Source: Owenia fusiformis
Taxonomy: Eukaryota > Annelida > Polychaeta > Sabellida > Oweniidae
DNA length: 64,000 nucleotides
Direction: 5' to 3'
Assembly (NCBI GenBank): GCA_903813345.2
Contig: CAIIXF020000011.1
Span: 2,254,571-2,318,570, forward strand
Positions 62,601 to 64,000 of the stretch are shown here, piece after piece. The notes beneath the pieces are model-generated. The model did not search any database, had not been told where the DNA came from, and saw only the letters and a program-made list of their open reading frames with translations. Each line of letters starts with the position of its first letter. The first letter of the stretch is position 1. The position numbers and the translations under genes are program-made.

Positions 62601-62846
62601 GAGATCACTGTTACCCATTGGTGGGGACATGTTATACACCTTTATGGGCTTGTTAATACTTTACAGTATATACCTTAAAAGGCATAATAGAAATGACGAG
62701 AGCGTGTTAAATTACAAAACTTCTCGCTGTCCTCTCATTTATTTAACAAAAAAGGTGTTTGATATGTAATTAACTAATATGATTTTATTGTTATAGTGTT
62801 GAGGGGTGACATTGCCAGATTAAGGAGATGTACAGCAATTACTACA
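38617..62846 (+). CDS. CTU1: CTU1, cytoplasmic tRNA 2-thiolation protein 1 (six exons, 3' end beyond window)
   Basis: Exons: 38617-38673, 58049-58172, 60636-60754, 61499-61613, 62367-62486 and 62797-62846. All junctions are GT-AG and in phase, giving the first 195 residues; the family is about 350 long, so the C-terminal part is missing. CTU1 (yeast Ncs6) with CTU2 thiolates wobble U34 of Lys, Glu and Gln tRNAs in the cytosol, taking sulfur from URM1. Visible: zinc-type CxxC pairs at C5/C8 and C24/C27; PP-loop ATP-binding motif SGGKDS at 57-62 (codon 61 split by intron 2); [19 protein letters not shown] with C139/C142, two of the expected active-site or Fe-S cysteines; TGHNADD at 164-170; and [10 protein letters not shown]. 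Intron 1 is about 19.4 kb. Exon 3 is the last of nine tandem copies, and earlier copies run into a stop. Confidence 0.95.
39711..39775 (+). promoter_or_regulatory. Promoter-like motif cluster inside CTU1 intron 1
   Basis: Within 65 bp lie a perfect CRE (TGACGTCA at 39711-39718), a CACGT core, a GGGCGGAGC GC-box-like site and TATTTATAAA. This combination is unusual in the AT-rich intron. No clear downstream coding exon follows, so it could be an alternative promoter, an enhancer, a transposon remnant or chance. Confidence 0.3.
40272..40826. repeat. Possible diverged inverted-repeat element with GGTATTACCG motifs
   Basis: 'tagtg..aactggtgccggtattaccg' near 40272 partly pairs with 'cttccggcaataccgcagatcactact' near 40793-40820. 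Related 'gataccggtattgaaatttggtgcc' occurs near 42546. Strongly diverged; boundaries unsure. Confidence 0.35.
41700..41806. repeat. MITE end family (GGTGGGTGCTGCGCCCAC ... GGAGAACACTG)
   Basis: The block 'aaatctcaggtgggtgctgcgcccactt.ctttaat.ctg.ggaga.cactg' recurs at 62560-62612 in intron 5 of the same gene. A CCCGGGGAGATCACTG end also lies near 61411. It carries an internal GTGGGTGCTGCGCCCAC hairpin. This is a dispersed element end; I could not pair full elements. Confidence 0.55.
43985..44090. repeat. Dispersed intronic repeat, copy A (others at 48815-48910 and 54600-54700)
   Basis: Three diverged copies share the order 'gaa.t.gc..ggaataaa.taaacaggcatgtag', 'aacactctaaattgtata.aaatgca'. 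All lie on the same strand in CTU1 intron 1. Each keeps a short open frame with a TLNCIEMQ-like string, which may reflect a decayed coding source or chance. Confidence 0.45.
44149..45229 (+). mobile_element. mariner fossil, 1,081 bp, TA target duplication
   Basis: The ends CGAGGGGTGATCCAAAAGTC and inverse are flanked by TA (44147-44148 and 45230-45231). Pairing reaches inward at least to 'ccacccggaacggta' (44325 against 45041). Inside is the C-terminal part of a mariner transposase (about 44530-44890), with [22 protein letters not shown] corresponding to the third-Asp block and a KCVQIHGKY-like tail. Stops and the missing N-terminal half make it non-autonomous. Confidence 0.88.
44530..44895 (+). 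pseudogene. mariner transposase C-terminal fragment
   Basis: The frame to 44778 keeps a [10 protein letters not shown] block (third catalytic Asp) and [15 protein letters not shown], typical of mariner transposases. After an in-frame stop the family resemblance continues ([17 protein letters not shown]) to about 44890. Only the C-terminal third is recognisable. Confidence 0.8.
46455..46760. repeat. About 120-bp direct repeat, roughly 2.5 copies
   Basis: Units begin near 46461, 46580 and 46700 with 'cacttgagaaaa', then 'ctg.aa.gaaata.gattttg.aag' and, in the first two, 'aaatgttgaaatcattgaaatga'. Intronic and non-coding. Confidence 0.8.
48338..48425. repeat. Direct duplication with CCGGCCCATAATGCAAT
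   Basis: Two units share 'ccggcccataatgcaat.t' and 'agcagacgt.atga'. Intronic; no coding role seen. Confidence 0.75.
51140..51845. repeat. 17-bp minisatellite, about 41 copies
   Basis: The unit gaacttgaaactcaaat, with variants ggaaact, ctgaaat, ctaaaat and tgaatt, is repeated for about 700 bp. Because 17 is not a multiple of three, three units give a 51-bp translation period. This explains the long apparent minus-strand frames (51311-51688 and 51702-51929), which are not genes. Confidence 0.95.
52832..53010. mobile_element. Relative of the CAGGCCCGTAGC MITE
   Basis: It begins 'aaggcccgtagct' and carries 'ggccaaaaatcactcaaaaa', 'atggtgaaaaactgcatgattttgaaagaa' and a G-run, which is the reverse-orientation interior of the element at 21246-21452. 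The right end is unclear. Confidence 0.6.
55133..55183. repeat. 15-bp tandem repeat (gtgtttggcagttg), about 3.4 copies
   Basis: Perfect copies of ggtgtttggcagttg follow one another, indicating a recent expansion. Intronic. Confidence 0.9.
55324..55480. repeat. Direct repeat of about 112 bp
   Basis: 'aaaatctaaaatactcaggtgtaaagtcaatctttatgtt' at 55324 recurs as 'gaaagtctaaaatcctcgggtgtatagccagtctttgtgtt' at 55436. A third faint copy lies near 55692-55740. Confidence 0.65.
55751..56041 (-). other. Unassigned 96-residue frame in CTU1 intron 1, doubtful caspase-like resemblance
   Basis: An open minus-strand frame in which [17 protein letters not shown] weakly recalls the start of a caspase large subunit (Y-x-M ... 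R/K-G-x-x-x-I-x-N-N). No catalytic His or Cys block follows before the stop, and I found no partner exons. It could be a decayed exon of a nested or transposed gene, or chance. Confidence 0.2.
58577..59993. mobile_element. Tigger/pogo-type DNA transposon with TA duplication, inserted in exon-3 array copy 2
   Basis: The element at 58579-59991 (1,413 bp) has ends CAGTAAAACCTGT and ACAGGTTTTACTG flanked by TA. Degenerate subterminal repeats such as 'taatctgaacacc' occur at both ends. About 200 bp (58990-59190) is directly duplicated at 59230-59430. A plus-strand remnant at 59479-59655 encodes a transposase tail ([19 protein letters not shown] ... TTMNDFF) typical of Tigger/CENP-B-related proteins. 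The catalytic core is gone, so it is non-autonomous. Confidence 0.88.
59479..59655 (+). pseudogene. Tigger-like transposase C-terminal fragment
   Basis: An open stretch ends in [13 protein letters not shown] and a stop. Tails of the form Q-T/S-x-x-x-D-F-F are common in Tigger/jerky-like transposases. The DDE core and the CENP-B-like DNA-binding domains are absent from this element. Confidence 0.65.
62248..62360. repeat. 22-23 bp tandem repeat ending at the CTU1 exon-5 acceptor
   Basis: Five diverged units of 'tatcaatgaccattgtacca' run up to 62357, nine bases before the AG at 62365-62366. The core 'aatgaccat' also occurs in the 25-bp repeat at 15371-15520. Confidence 0.85.
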
Positions 62847-64000
62847 GTAAGTAACTATAGCAACAGAGTTTTGGGATGGCAACCATAAAAGTGTAAGAAG
62901 TCTGTTTGTGGGGATACTGTCTGTTTCATAAATATGGCATGAGAAAGAAATTTTGAATACAAAGCATTAAATGTTCCAAACTTATATGTTTATGAGAATA
63001 AATCCAACGTGTGAATAGAGAACATGTTGTAGCTATCATCACTCTACTATACCTTGCATTTGGCTTTCATGAGCAACCCATTTGGCTTATTAGTAATGAT
63101 TATATATTTGTTTTTATTTGTCTGTTCCTTATTAATGGTTTATCGGTTGAAAGTTAGAAGTTGATAAGGTACTTTCAAAAATATATTAAACAATCAAATT
63201 AGACAAACAAAGTATCTTATGCATTTCTAGGTGTTAGGTATAGTAGTGTGATCACTACCATTTCAAATATTTTCCTTGTTCTGAAAAAACAGGTATGAGA
63301 GCAATTGGTGGAAAGCCATCAACAATGGAATGTATAGATGGCGATCATGTTAGAAATGAATTAATATAAGGAAATTACAAAGTCAAGGTATATTTTCAAT
63401 GAAGACCACCACAAATATATATCAAAGGAATGACTCTGAAGCGAGGGGGGGGGGCTCCAAAGTCAGCAGTTTTGAATGATCCTCAGGGGTTTCACTAGAA
63501 TTACTAACAACCAACTTAAAATAAATGAAAACAACAGGCAAAATTAATGGAAATCATAAATTTAACATGGAAAAAGTTGAAGTCCCTAAAAACAACAGGC
63601 AATTTTGTGAAAACAACTGGTGAAAATCGCCTGTTGCATGCTGCTAATGAAACCCCTGAATCATTGTATTAGCTCATTGTTTAAGTCAGTGAACTTGCAG
63701 CAAACCTATCATATTGCAAAACTCATGTCGACAAGATTACTAAGTAAATACTAACACAAAAAGAAAATAGAAATTGACGTTTTGCGTTTATCTGGAGAGG
63801 CAAAAGTTGGTAATTAAACATCCTGGTTTGACAGTCAATAAAAAGTGTATTTTCAACGTTGACAGTTTACTTCATTTCGTAAACATACCGTTGATATATC
63901 TCTTTAATCATCAGAACGTGTCGTACAAGCGAGTAAGATACCAGCAGATAAATTTTTTACATACTAGTGGATAACTTACTGTTATATAACAGAAGATACC
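62847..64000 (+). other. CTU1 intron 6 (runs off the window), with a MITE at 63484-63658
   Basis: It follows the ACA|GTAAGT donor. The next expected CTU1 exon, after ...RCTAITT, is not found before 64000. A 175-bp element with inverted ends CAGGGGTTTCA (63484) and TGAAACCCCTG (to 63658) is present. A G-run lies at 63445-63455. Confidence 0.7.

Overview
This is animal nuclear DNA. The window is AT-rich, its genes are split by GT-AG introns, and old DNA transposons, MITEs and minisatellites are dense. No bacterial-type operons, rRNA or CRISPR arrays are visible. The gene set (CTU1, an Olig-type bHLH factor, a PhyH-domain oxygenase, PAN-domain and EF-hand secreted proteins) fits a non-vertebrate bilaterian, most likely a marine invertebrate such as a lophotrochozoan or non-vertebrate deuterostome. 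I cannot name the species from sequence alone.

Layout. 1-3.5 kb: a satellite-like repeat at the left edge, then no recognisable gene. 3.5-3.8 kb (-): signal-peptide exon of a secreted PAN/apple-domain protein that continues beyond the recognisable part. 4-11.3 kb: no gene; at least five terminal-inverted-repeat (TIR) elements, partly nested. 11.6-14.6 kb (-): a complete three-exon gene for a secreted Thr-rich, Cys-rich protein ending in one EF-hand loop. 15-17.7 kb: minisatellite and TIR elements. 17.9-23.3 kb (+): a complete ten-exon PhyH-type Fe(II)/2-oxoglutarate dioxygenase gene. 23.3-31.6 kb: gene-poor. 31.75-32.68 kb (-): an intronless Olig-family bHLH gene with a candidate TATA box and GC box. 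33-38.5 kb: gene-poor, with a 1.6 kb long-inverted-repeat element and a CpG-rich MITE. 38.6 kb to the window end (+): CTU1 (tRNA 2-thiolation), with a 19-codon first exon, a 19.4 kb first intron full of repeats, and five more exons before the window ends.

The most interesting structure is in CTU1. A 95-bp unit made of a 3' splice site plus the first part of exon 3 (including the D-S half of the catalytic SGGKDS PP-loop) is present nine times. One copy is interrupted by a Tigger/pogo-type transposon. Only the last copy has an open frame into the rest of the exon. A comparable array grows out of the exon-5/intron-5 junction of the dioxygenase gene, and a third short array ends beside the CTU1 exon-5 acceptor. 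Three tandem arrays therefore touch or abut splice sites in two genes. A second notable item is the long-inverted-repeat element at 35646-37270, with CACGGGG ends and a perfect 5-bp target duplication.

The genes do not form an obvious pathway; they look like unrelated neighbours.
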